Positions 1-6,651 of a stretch of 15,378 bases of DNA are shown in pieces. The stretch's first letter is position 1, and each line of letters begins with the position of its first letter. Under the pieces are notes generated by a model. That model saw only the letters and a program-made list of their open reading frames with translations. It made no database searches and had not been told where the DNA came from. The translations under genes and the position numbers were made by a program. This DNA comes from an uncultured Roseburia sp. (lineage in GTDB: Bacteria; Bacillota; Clostridia; Lachnospirales; Lachnospiraceae): NCBI GenBank assembly GCA_910584215.1, contig CAJTYI010000074.1:1-15378 (forward strand), read 5' to 3'.

Positions 1-1
1 T

Positions 2-121
2 AAGTACCTCGGGATTTGTAATATTGAAGAAAAAAGCAGAGGCTGTGGCACCAAAGAGACGATGAATGCCGCTTTCACTCACAGCAAAGGAAAAAGTTAC
101 TATAATTTTAAGATAGAATAA
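2..121 (+). CDS. possible 3' end of an unidentified plus-strand gene
   Basis: A frame open from the window edge runs about 39 codons to a TAA at 119-121. The other two plus frames are interrupted by stops in this stretch. The predicted tail is polar and ends in NFKIE. I do not recognise a family, and a short open frame at an edge can occur by chance. If real, it converges on the ATPase gene, with the hairpin at 201-242 between them acting for both strands. The AT-rich bases 122-200 show nothing else. Confidence 0.3.
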   Translation, partial: KYLGICNIEEKSRGCGTKETMNAAFTHSKGKSYYNFKIE

Positions 122-200
122 ATATGCATCCACTATTCATAGGTATTCATCCAAATAACTTGGCTAATAATCTATACTTATTCATTTTGATAAGATCAAT

Positions 201-242
201 CAAAACAGCGGGTGCCACTTTCATGCAGCACCCGCTGTTTTG
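201..242 (-). terminator. perfect 15-bp hairpin, likely bidirectional terminator
   Basis: CAAAACAGCGGGTGC at 201-215 pairs perfectly with 228-242 across a 12-base loop. The stem ends in A4/T4 runs on both strands, so it can end transcription from either side. It lies 48 bases after the stop codon of the calcium ATPase, the last gene of the long minus-strand series, and is the natural end of that transcript. It may also serve the possible plus-strand gene at the left edge. Confidence 0.85.
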
Positions 243-290
243 ATGCACGGGGGAAATGTTTTGTCTCCTTCCCGCTTCCAACTTCTAAAC

Positions 291-2990
291 TTATTTGCGG
301 TTGACAACCGCTTTGCGGATCATATCCACCGGAATCATGGTAAACGCCAGAATGACAACCGCAGCCCATCCAATCAGGCCGAACGGCACGCAGCTAAACA
401 TATTACCAATCCAGGTAAACACTGACACCGGAATCAATGCGGCGTTTACAATCAGCGCCTGTACCAGTATGATCGTGAAAAATACTTTGAGGAATCCCCT
501 GTTTTCATTCAAGCCCTTAAAAATCGCAAATCCGTCGTCTCGGACATTAAATCCGTTAAACAGGGCGGAAACGATAAACAATACGAAATACGCCGTCAAA
601 TGTTTGTCGTTTGGCACGCCCACAGCCACAGCCCCGGTATCGAGCACTTTCCAGCCGCCAAACAGGTCGGCGAAAAACTCTAATTTTAAGAACAGAAAAC
701 TGATAATCGTAAGCCAGGCGCCCATCGTAACGATCTGCGCCATCATCTTTCGGCTCACGATGCTCTCGTCTCTGCGCCGGGGCGCCTCATCCATATACTT
801 GCGGAGCGCCGGCTCATTGCCCAGCATGATCGCGCCAAGTCCGTCCATTACCAGGTTGACGAACAGCAGGTGGGTGACTTTAAGAGGCTCCTCCACGCCG
901 AAGAACGGCGCAATCGCGCTCACCACCACGGCTGCCACATTGATGACCAGCTGGAATTTACAGAACTTTAATATATTGTGATAGATGGTACGGCCATACC
1001 AGATGGCGTCCTTGATCGACTTGAAATTGTCGTCTAGGATCACGATCTTGCCCGCCTCTTTGGCAGCCTCGGTACCACTTCCCATGGCAAAACCGACATC
1101 GGCTCTCTTTAATGCCGGGGAATCGTTGACGCCGTCGCCGGTCATGCCGACAACAAGGTTCATCTCCTGGCACAGACGCACCATTCTCGATTTATCGGTC
1201 GGAAGCGCGCGCGCGATCACACGCAGCTGCGGTATGATCTTCTTTACTTCATCGTCCGTCATACCGTTTAGCTCAGCAGAAGAGATCGCCCGGTCGGCAT
1301 CGGTTTTGAGCAGTCCCGCATCCTTTGCGATCGCAACCGCCGTCTCCAGGCGGTCTCCGGTGATCATAACAACCTGGATGCCCGCTTTTTGCACCTCTGC
1401 GATCGCATCTTTCGCCTCGGCGCGCACGTCGTCACGGATTCCCACAAGACCGATGATGACAATATCGTCATTGATCTTATTTTCGGTCATGGCTTTCTCG
1501 GAATAACCAAACGCCAGCACACGCATCGCTTTGTTGGCCAGCTCGTCAATCTTTTTATTCAACGCGGCCATATCCAGCGGCTTTACATTGCCTTCCGCGT
1601 CCAAATACTGCCTAGCCTGCGCCAAAAGGCGCTCCGGCGCTCCTTTGTAAAATGTCTTGCCAATGCTGTCAATTCTCGCCTGGCTGAACTTGTTGGTGGA
1701 ATTAAATCCCTGGCTGTCAGTCACGACACAACTTTTATCGGCGCCCAGCGCATGGAATGTCTCTTCGCCAATAAACTTCATCAGCGCCTGGTCGGTGGCG
1801 TTACCGCCGATCACGCGGTGCTCTGCATCAAACATCGACTGGGTATTTTTGCCAATCGCTAAGTCTACCAACCCTTTTACTTTGCTGTGTTTGCTCAAAT
1901 CACCGATTGCAATAGATTTTCCGTCAGCCGTAAAGAAATCTACGACCTCGAGCATACCCTTGGTGATCGTACCGGTCTTATCGCTAAAGAGGATATTTAA
2001 GGAACCTGCAGTCTCAATACCCTCGGCCTTGCGCACAAGCACATTGTGATCTAACATCTTACTGGTGTTCTGCATGAGCACCAGAGAAATCATCAGCGGC
2101 AGGCCCTCCGGCACCGCACAGACAATAATGACAACCGCAAGGGACACAGCCTCGACGATTTTCTTTACGACTACGTCCACGCCCATGCCGAAAAACGCGC
2201 CAAAACCGCCGGAAGATATAATAAAGTAAGCAAAATACAACAGCGCGATCACGATCGCTCCGATATAGCCAAACGTAGAGATCTGTTTTGCCAGAATGCT
2301 CAACTTGACCTTAAGCGGCGAATCTGGCTCATCTTCCTGCATCTCCTCCGCCATCTTGCCCATCATGGTCTTTAAACCGACCCTGCGCACGTCGAGCACG
2401 CCCTCGCCGTCAAATACTACCGCGCCGCGGAACAAAGAAGAGCTGTCCACGAAAGTATCGCCGGTGATGTCCTCGGCCATCTGAGCGTCCGCTGCCGCCG
2501 CCGTCTTTTTGCACTCTTCCGCCTCACCGTTGAGCGCGGAATTGTCTACGCGCAGATCGCCGGAAATCAACATACCGTCCGCCGGAATCTTATCGCCGGA
2601 CTGTAGTAATACTTTATCTCCGACCACAACGTCATCTACGTCGATCACCGTAATCACGCCGTTGCGGTACACTTTACACTGATCTTTTTTTGTGCTGTCC
2701 TTTAGCTCGCGATATTTGGTATCACTCGCCACGCCGGTTTTGGCCGAGACAGTTGCCACAATCAAGATTGCGATGATCGTGCCCAGCGGTTCATAAATCT
2801 CTGCATAGCCAAAGAAAAACATGATGATCATCAATGCCGCGATCGCAAGCAAAATCTTAATCATCGGGTCCCCGAACGTCTCTTTGAACTCGTCCCAAAA
2901 TGTGGTCGGTTCCGAATCCGGTATCTCGTTGGAACCGAACTTACCTCTGGATTCTTCGACTTCTTTTTCAGTTAATCCATCGAATTTCAT
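291..2990 (-). CDS. P2B (PMCA-type) calcium-transporting P-type ATPase
   Basis: This is an ATP-driven cation pump of the plasma membrane, predicted to export Ca2+. Numbered from the chosen start (899 aa), it has the phosphorylation motif SDKTGT with Asp337, KGAPE near 450-454 for nucleotide binding, TGDR near 544-547 and TGDGVND at 617-623. Transport-site motifs are PEGLP (294-298) in M4, Asn684 in M5 and NLVMD (Asn712, Asp716) in M6. The M5/M6 pattern matches PMCA-type single-site pumps rather than SERCA types. The actuator loop reads NGEA where TGES is usual, but the Glu is kept. I chose ATG 2990 because AGAGG sits 4 bases upstream; the open frame continues to a TTG at 3014 that lies in a hairpin loop. 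No calmodulin-binding tail is evident. It follows the TerZ-like gene by 47 bases, which suggests coupling to Ca2+-binding TerD proteins. Mg2+ or Mn2+ transport cannot be excluded. Confidence 0.93.
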   Translation of the reverse strand: MKFDGLTEKEVEESRGKFGSNEIPDSEPTTFWDEFKETFGDPMIKILLAIAALMIIMFFFGYAEIYEPLGTIIAILIVATVSAKTGVASDTKYRELKDSTKKDQCKVYRNGVITVIDVDDVVVGDKVLLQSGDKIPADGMLISGDLRVDNSALNGEAEECKKTAAAADAQMAEDITGDTFVDSSSLFRGAVVFDGEGVLDVRRVGLKTMMGKMAEEMQEDEPDSPLKVKLSILAKQISTFGYIGAIVIALLYFAYFIISSGGFGAFFGMGVDVVVKKIVEAVSLAVVIIVCAVPEGLPLMISLVLMQNTSKMLDHNVLVRKAEGIETAGSLNILFSDKTGTITKGMLEVVDFFTADGKSIAIGDLSKHSKVKGLVDLAIGKNTQSMFDAEHRVIGGNATDQALMKFIGEETFHALGADKSCVVTDSQGFNSTNKFSQARIDSIGKTFYKGAPERLLAQARQYLDAEGNVKPLDMAALNKKIDELANKAMRVLAFGYSEKAMTENKINDDIVIIGLVGIRDDVRAEAKDAIAEVQKAGIQVVMITGDRLETAVAIAKDAGLLKTDADRAISSAELNGMTDDEVKKIIPQLRVIARALPTDKSRMVRLCQEMNLVVGMTGDGVNDSPALKRADVGFAMGSGTEAAKEAGKIVILDDNFKSIKDAIWYGRTIYHNILKFCKFQLVINVAAVVVSAIAPFFGVEEPLKVTHLLFVNLVMDGLGAIMLGNEPALRKYMDEAPRRRDESIVSRKMMAQIVTMGAWLTIISFLFLKLEFFADLFGGWKVLDTGAVAVGVPNDKHLTAYFVLFIVSALFNGFNVRDDGFAIFKGLNENRGFLKVFFTIILVQALIVNAALIPVSVFTWIGNMFSCVPFGLIGWAAVVILAFTMIPVDMIRKAVVNRK

Positions 2991-3005
2991 ATTTCCTCTC
3001 ATTCC

Positions 3006-3019
3006 GCCGCGCAAGCGGC
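3006..3019 (-). other. small GC hairpin just upstream of the ATPase ribosome binding site
   Basis: GCCGC at 3006-3010 pairs with GCGGC at 3015-3019 around a four-base loop. In the mRNA it ends a few bases before the AGAGG that serves the ATPase start. It is not followed by a U-run, so it is not a terminator. It could be a processing or translation-control element, or chance. Confidence 0.4.
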
Positions 3020-3037
3020 ATTTTATTTCAATCGCCT

Positions 3038-3631
3038 CTATCGTGCAATATATCTGTTAGCAAGCTGGCCCAGTCCCGGATCATTGGTTCCCTGTCCGAT
3101 GGCGTTAAACTTCCACTCGCCGTTATGTCTATAAACTTCTCCGAATATGACTGCCGTCATGCCGGAATAATTCTCCGTCAGGTTATATTTGCACATTTCT
3201 GTATTGTTGGATGCATCCACCAGGCGAATGAATGCGTTTTGTATCATGCCGAAATGCTGTCTTCTCTTTACGCAGTCGTAAATGTTGACAACCAGGACAA
3301 TCTTATCGTATTCCTGCGGCACGCGTGCAAGGTCAACGATAATCTGCTCGTCATCCCCGTCGCCCGCTCCAGTCAGATTGTCCCCCATATGCTGGACAGT
3401 TCCTGACATATGCTGCAGGTTGCCAAAATACACAATATCTTCTTTGCGCACCAGCCTGCCGCCCTGCAACAACAGTGCGGAAGCGTCACAATCGATCGGC
3501 AGCGGCTTGGGGGCAAAAAAACCTCTCTTTTGCTGCACTTCGTCCCAGCCCAAACCAATCACGACGCGTGAGAGACCCGCGCTCTCTTTTGTTAAACTGA
3601 CCTTCTGGCCTTTTTGTAAACTGATTGACAT
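3038..3631 (-). CDS. TerD-superfamily protein, TerZ-like
   Basis: This is a cytoplasmic Ca2+-binding Ter stress protein of 197 aa, the usual family length. The N-terminus (LQKGQKVSLTK) and GLGWD at 26-30 are typical. The acidic loop GDNLTGAGDGDDE at 83-95, associated with calcium binding in TerD, is intact. It differs from the two neighbours by an insertion after GLGWD (about 31-44) and by PIDCDAS at 45-51 in place of DLDAAAF; an insertion at this point is a feature of TerZ as opposed to TerD/TerE. The C-terminal tail is also divergent. I chose ATG 3631 because AGAGG lies 7 bases upstream and homology to the paralogs starts there; 42 further upstream codons are intergenic. It sits between the second terD and the ATPase. 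The TerZ assignment is from motif memory, not alignment. Confidence 0.9.
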   Translation of the reverse strand: MSISLQKGQKVSLTKESAGLSRVVIGLGWDEVQQKRGFFAPKPLPIDCDASALLLQGGRLVRKEDIVYFGNLQHMSGTVQHMGDNLTGAGDGDDEQIIVDLARVPQEYDKIVLVVNIYDCVKRRQHFGMIQNAFIRLVDASNNTEMCKYNLTENYSGMTAVIFGEVYRHNGEWKFNAIGQGTNDPGLGQLANRYIAR

Positions 3632-3724
3632 TTTAATCCTCTTTCTTAAATTATGATATATTTTGCGCGAAAAAGACCTGTTTTTGACATTTTCACGCTT
3701 TTCTTGATTTCTGGGGTATTCTCG

Positions 3725-3770
3725 CGCATCCCAAGTTTGCGGATGCTTTTCGTTCACAAACTTGGGTGCG
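3725..3770 (-). repeat. stable inverted repeat between terD and the terZ-like gene
   Basis: CCCAAGTTTG at 3730-3739 pairs perfectly with CAAACTTGGG at 3757-3766. It extends with one bulged base through CGCAT/TGCG to 3725 and 3770, with a 17-base loop. No U-run follows on either strand, so it is a poor intrinsic terminator. In the minus-strand transcript it lies 30 bases after the terD stop (3800) and about 90 bases before the terZ-like start, where an RNA-processing or stability element would make sense. No good sigma-A promoter was found in this 168-base gap. Confidence 0.6.
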
Positions 3771-3799
3771 AAGAATTGAAAAATCTTTCACTCTTTTTT

Positions 3800-4381
3800 C
3801 TATGATACCTGTACGCCGTAGCTTGCGCAGAGTGCCGCCAGGCCGCCCTGGAAACCGCTGCCGATCGCGTTAAACTTCCACTCGCTGCCATTTTTGTACA
3901 GCTCGCCGAACACTGCCGCCGTCTCGATCGAGAAATCCTCGCCGAGATCGTAGCGCACCAACTCCTCGCCTGTCACTTCATTGCAGATACGAATAAACGC
4001 GTTGTTGACCTGACCGAAATTCTGGCGTCTCTGCTCTGCCTCGTAGATCGTACAGGTAAACACAATTTTGGTAATATTGGCAGGCACCATGGAAAGGTTG
4101 ACCTTGATCTGCTCGTCATCTCCCTCACCCTCGCCGGTTAAGTTATCCCCCATATGTTCCACGCCGCCGGAGGGATGCTTTAAATTGCCATAAAATATGA
4201 AATCCTCCTGTGCTGAAATCTTTCCGGTGTCAGCCAGCATAAACGCCGCCGCATCCAAATCAAACGCAGAGCCGGTGTCAAACTGGTTCACGTCCCATCC
4301 CAAACCGACAACAACTTTCGTCAACCCCGGGTTATCCTTTGTCAGACTCACTTTCTGACCTTTCTGTAAACAAACTGGCAT
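3800..4381 (-). CDS. terD: TerD family calcium-binding stress protein (paralog 2)
   Basis: This is a 193-aa TerD/TerE-type protein, a cytoplasmic Ca2+-binding component of tellurite and general stress resistance. GLGWD at 26-30, DLDAAAF at 42-48 and GDNLTGEGEGDDE near 79-91 are all present, so both acidic ligand-bearing segments look functional. AAAGGAG about 7 bases upstream fixes the ATG. By eye it is roughly 70% identical to the paralog at 4635-5216 and has the same length. The 3' ends of the two genes, covering the shared FNAIGSGFQGG segment, are almost identical even at DNA level, suggesting a tandem duplication kept similar by conversion. A 253-base spacer with tandem repeats separates it from that paralog, so it may have separate transcriptional or RNA-level control. 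Confidence 0.95.
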   Translation of the reverse strand: MPVCLQKGQKVSLTKDNPGLTKVVVGLGWDVNQFDTGSAFDLDAAAFMLADTGKISAQEDFIFYGNLKHPSGGVEHMGDNLTGEGEGDDEQIKVNLSMVPANITKIVFTCTIYEAEQRRQNFGQVNNAFIRICNEVTGEELVRYDLGEDFSIETAAVFGELYKNGSEWKFNAIGSGFQGGLAALCASYGVQVS

Positions 4382-4413
4382 AATAATACTCCTTTCTGTA
4401 TCTCAATCTTAAT

Positions 4414-4510
4414 GATTGCAAAAACTATGTCTGTACCTATTTTTACTTGATTGCAAAAACTATGTCTGTACCTATTCTTACTTGATTGCAAAAACTATGT
4501 CTGTATCCAT
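4414..4510 (-). repeat. 35-bp tandem repeats, 2.8 copies, between terD paralogs
   Basis: The unit begins GATTGCAAAAACTATGTCTG on the plus strand and starts at 4414, 4449 and 4484, an exact period of 35. The first two units differ at one or two bases and the third breaks down after about 27 bases. The array ends about 30 bases upstream of the terD start at 4381. There is no spacer between units, so it is not CRISPR. A TATAAT-like box (4509-4514, minus strand) lies at the upstream end, but I see no convincing -35, so promoter status is unclear. Possible roles are repeated operator sites or repeated leader-RNA elements. The remaining spacer, 4511-4634, is AT-rich with nothing else recognised. 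Confidence 0.85.
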
Positions 4511-4634
4511 TATAATGCTTTTGTGTATTCCATCTTTAATGATAAAAACCACGTGATTACTCTTATTGTTTCCTATCCTCGATGCTTCTTACCATGATAA
4601 TATCTTAGTTACCCTTTTCTTATCTTTGGGTCAT

Positions 4635-5216
4635 CTACGCCACTTCAATGCCATAGTGGCCGCAGAGCGCCGCCAGGCCGCCCTGGAAACCGCTGCCGAT
4701 CGCATTAAACTTCCACTCGCCATTGTGGCGGTACAACTCGCCGACAACCACAGCCGTCTCGATTGAGAAATCCTCTCCCAGATCATAGCGAATCAGCTCC
4801 GTGTTGGTCGCCTCGTCAACAATACGGATAAACGCGTTGCTGACCTGCCCGAAATTCTGGCGTCTCTGTTCTGCATCATAAATCGTAACGGTAAACGCCA
4901 CTTTCTCGACGTTGGCAGGAATCTTGGAAAGGTTGACCTCGATCTGCTCATCATCCCCCTCTCCCTCACCGGTAAGATTATCGCCCATATGTTTTATTGC
5001 GCCGCTGCCATGCTCTAAGTTGCCGTAGAAAATAAACTCTTTCTCCGTCGGGCATTTTCCGTTGCCGCCCAGCATAAATGCCGCCGCATCCAAGTCAAAA
5101 TCAGCGCCGGAGTCAAACTGGTTTACATCCCAGCCAAGACCTACCATGATGTTTTTCAGGCTCGGATTCCCCTTTGTCAGGTCTACCTTCTGTCCTTTTG
5201 ATAAATTGATTGGCAT
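4635..5216 (-). CDS. terD: TerD family calcium-binding stress protein (paralog 3)
   Basis: This is a 193-aa TerD/TerE-type protein. It contains KGQKVDLTK at the N-terminus, GLGWD at 26-30, DLDAAAF at 41-47 and the acidic loop GDNLTGEGEGDDE at 78-90. The second half contains NAFIRIVD (127-134) and the GEWKFNAIGSGF segment (166-177). A strong AAGGAGGA lies 7 bases before the ATG. It is the first of the three Ter paralogs in transcription order and starts only 24 bases after the telA stop, so telA and this gene are almost certainly co-transcribed. TerD-family proteins bind Ca2+ and are thought to act in a membrane-associated stress complex; the exact biochemical role is unsettled. Confidence 0.95.
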   Translation of the reverse strand: MPINLSKGQKVDLTKGNPSLKNIMVGLGWDVNQFDSGADFDLDAAAFMLGGNGKCPTEKEFIFYGNLEHGSGAIKHMGDNLTGEGEGDDEQIEVNLSKIPANVEKVAFTVTIYDAEQRRQNFGQVSNAFIRIVDEATNTELIRYDLGEDFSIETAVVVGELYRHNGEWKFNAIGSGFQGGLAALCGHYGIEVA

Positions 5217-5240
5217 ATCTATGTCCTCCTTAAAATATAA

Positions 5241-6407
5241 TTATTTTGCCTTTTCGGGCATATGATACATCCTGTTGAACTCATTCTTAATATTTTCCAG
5301 ACGCGCCTGATCCTCAATGCGCTGTTTGCGCGCATTTTCCTGAATCTGTTTTGTCTCCTCAATACCGTTGGTTATAGTTCTCCAGGTAGTCTCCAGTGTC
5401 TCAATTTTAATGGAGCTGCCCGACGCCATGCGGGCGGTCATCTTCGACTGCTCCACCGTGTTCTGGGCATTTTTAATCAACATTTCGTTTGTCTTTTCAT
5501 CCAGCGCGGACATGGCCTCGGCCTGAATCCTCTGGCGTTTCAACATGATAGCCTGCGCCAACGCCTGTTTAAATACCGGAAGCGTGATAATAAATGCAGA
5601 ATTAATTTTCCTGACAAGATTCATGTTAGAAAATTCCATGGTCTTAATCATCGGTATGGACTGCATCGCCACACTCTCCGCCGTGCGCAGATCCTGTGTA
5701 CGCTGCTCTAACATCATGAGCGCCTGCTGCAAAGAGGTGAGCTCAAACTGGATGGAATTATCCCCGGTAGCCTCCATATCAGCCTGCCGTTTGGCAATAT
5801 AATCTTCAATCTCACGGCATCCCTGCTCGCCCGCCAATATATATTTTACCAATTCGTGATAGTATGCCACATTTGCGTCAAACATACTGTTGAGTTTTCG
5901 GTTGGACTGTTTGATCTCGGACTCGTACTGCTTCAACTGTACATAGATCTTATCTACCTCATCCCCCATAGTATGATATTTTTGTAAAATCTTGTCCAGT
6001 TGTTTTCGCAGATTGCCGAAAAATTTGTCAAAGAGCGAAGGGTTGTCCCGTATCTCATCAATATCAAACTTTTTCATGATATTAGCCAGTGTATTTAACA
6101 TCTGGCTCGAATCGTCGAGCTGAGACATATTCATGCTGTTTAACACCACATCCGATGCTTTGGAAATCTCTTCCGCGGCCTGCGCTCCAAAGGTAACAAT
6201 CGTCTCCAGATTGCCGATCTCGATGGTACTGACTAGATCATCGACCTCCTTAGAGCCCACAAGCGCTGCATCCATCTTCTTTCTGTCGTCCACAATGTCA
6301 TACTGCTCCACCACCATCACTTCATTTTTGGCGTCGGGCACTGATGCCATTTCCGGCGAGACCGTCTGTGGTGCCGCCGTTGCTGTCTTGCTAAAGTCTA
6401 AACCCAT
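5241..6407 (-). CDS. telA: TelA/KlaA-family toxic anion resistance protein
   Basis: This is a 388-aa, almost entirely helical cytoplasmic protein of the TelA family (YceH in Bacillus), linked to tellurite and cell-envelope stress resistance. The N-terminal 55 or so residues are low in structure. The rest is long amphipathic helix, with likely coiled coil near 130-180 and 285-380. The conserved family core SIPMIKTMEFSN through the PVFKQAL segment lies at about 250-282. I chose ATG 6407 because GGAGGA sits about 6 bases upstream; an ATG four codons earlier would contain that same site. There is no signal peptide or membrane segment. The gene is 24 bases upstream of a terD. It is preceded by a 244-base spacer carrying tandem repeats, so it may begin a separately controlled part of the operon. 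Confidence 0.93.
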   Translation of the reverse strand: MGLDFSKTATAAPQTVSPEMASVPDAKNEVMVVEQYDIVDDRKKMDAALVGSKEVDDLVSTIEIGNLETIVTFGAQAAEEISKASDVVLNSMNMSQLDDSSQMLNTLANIMKKFDIDEIRDNPSLFDKFFGNLRKQLDKILQKYHTMGDEVDKIYVQLKQYESEIKQSNRKLNSMFDANVAYYHELVKYILAGEQGCREIEDYIAKRQADMEATGDNSIQFELTSLQQALMMLEQRTQDLRTAESVAMQSIPMIKTMEFSNMNLVRKINSAFIITLPVFKQALAQAIMLKRQRIQAEAMSALDEKTNEMLIKNAQNTVEQSKMTARMASGSSIKIETLETTWRTITNGIEETKQIQENARKQRIEDQARLENIKNEFNRMYHMPEKAK

Positions 6408-6490
6408 ACTTTCCTCCATTCTTATAGTTTCATATGCTAAAACGTCCTGCGACGCTGTTCCCGTTTTTGTTTTCGTATGCGCATACCCTC

Positions 6491-6601
6491 GCGTTTTCTG
6501 TTTTGTTGTTCCTATGCATATACGCGTGCGTTTTCTGTTTTGTTGTTCCTATGCATATACGCGTGCGCTTTCTGTTTTGTTGTTCCTATACACATACGCC
6601 C
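6491..6601 (-). repeat. 37-bp tandem repeats, three copies, upstream of telA
   Basis: The unit begins GCGTTTTCTGTTTTGTTGTT on the plus strand. Copies start at 6491, 6528 and 6565, an exact 37-base period. The first two are identical; the third has about four changes. Degenerate partial copies flank the array (about 6454-6490 and 6602-6620). Each unit contains the small palindromes TATGCATA and ACGCGT in the better copies. The block ends about 85 bases before the telA start codon and fills most of the telA-yceG spacer. Short plus-strand open frames across it are repetitive by-products, not genes. It may hold repeated binding sites or a repetitive leader RNA. Confidence 0.88.
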
Positions 6602-6651
6602 ACGCCTCTGTTTTCGCTCTGCAATCGAGCAAGCGTTGTCCAAAAATATAA

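Noticed and set aside
2991..3014. TTG start giving a 907-aa ATPase
   Set aside because: The TTG lies in a hairpin loop with no ribosome site; ATG 2990 has AGAGG at the right distance.
3632..3757. 42-residue N-terminal extension of the TerZ-like protein
   Set aside because: It is read through the intergenic hairpin, has no ribosome site and is absent from both paralogs; ATG 3631 has a good AGAGG.
4509..4516. Promoter at the TATAAT-like box upstream of terD paralog 2
   Set aside because: No acceptable -35 box was found at 15-19 bases on the minus strand; kept only as a remark.
4414..6601. CRISPR arrays
   Set aside because: Both repeat blocks are head-to-tail tandem repeats with no unique spacers and only three units, and there are no cas genes.
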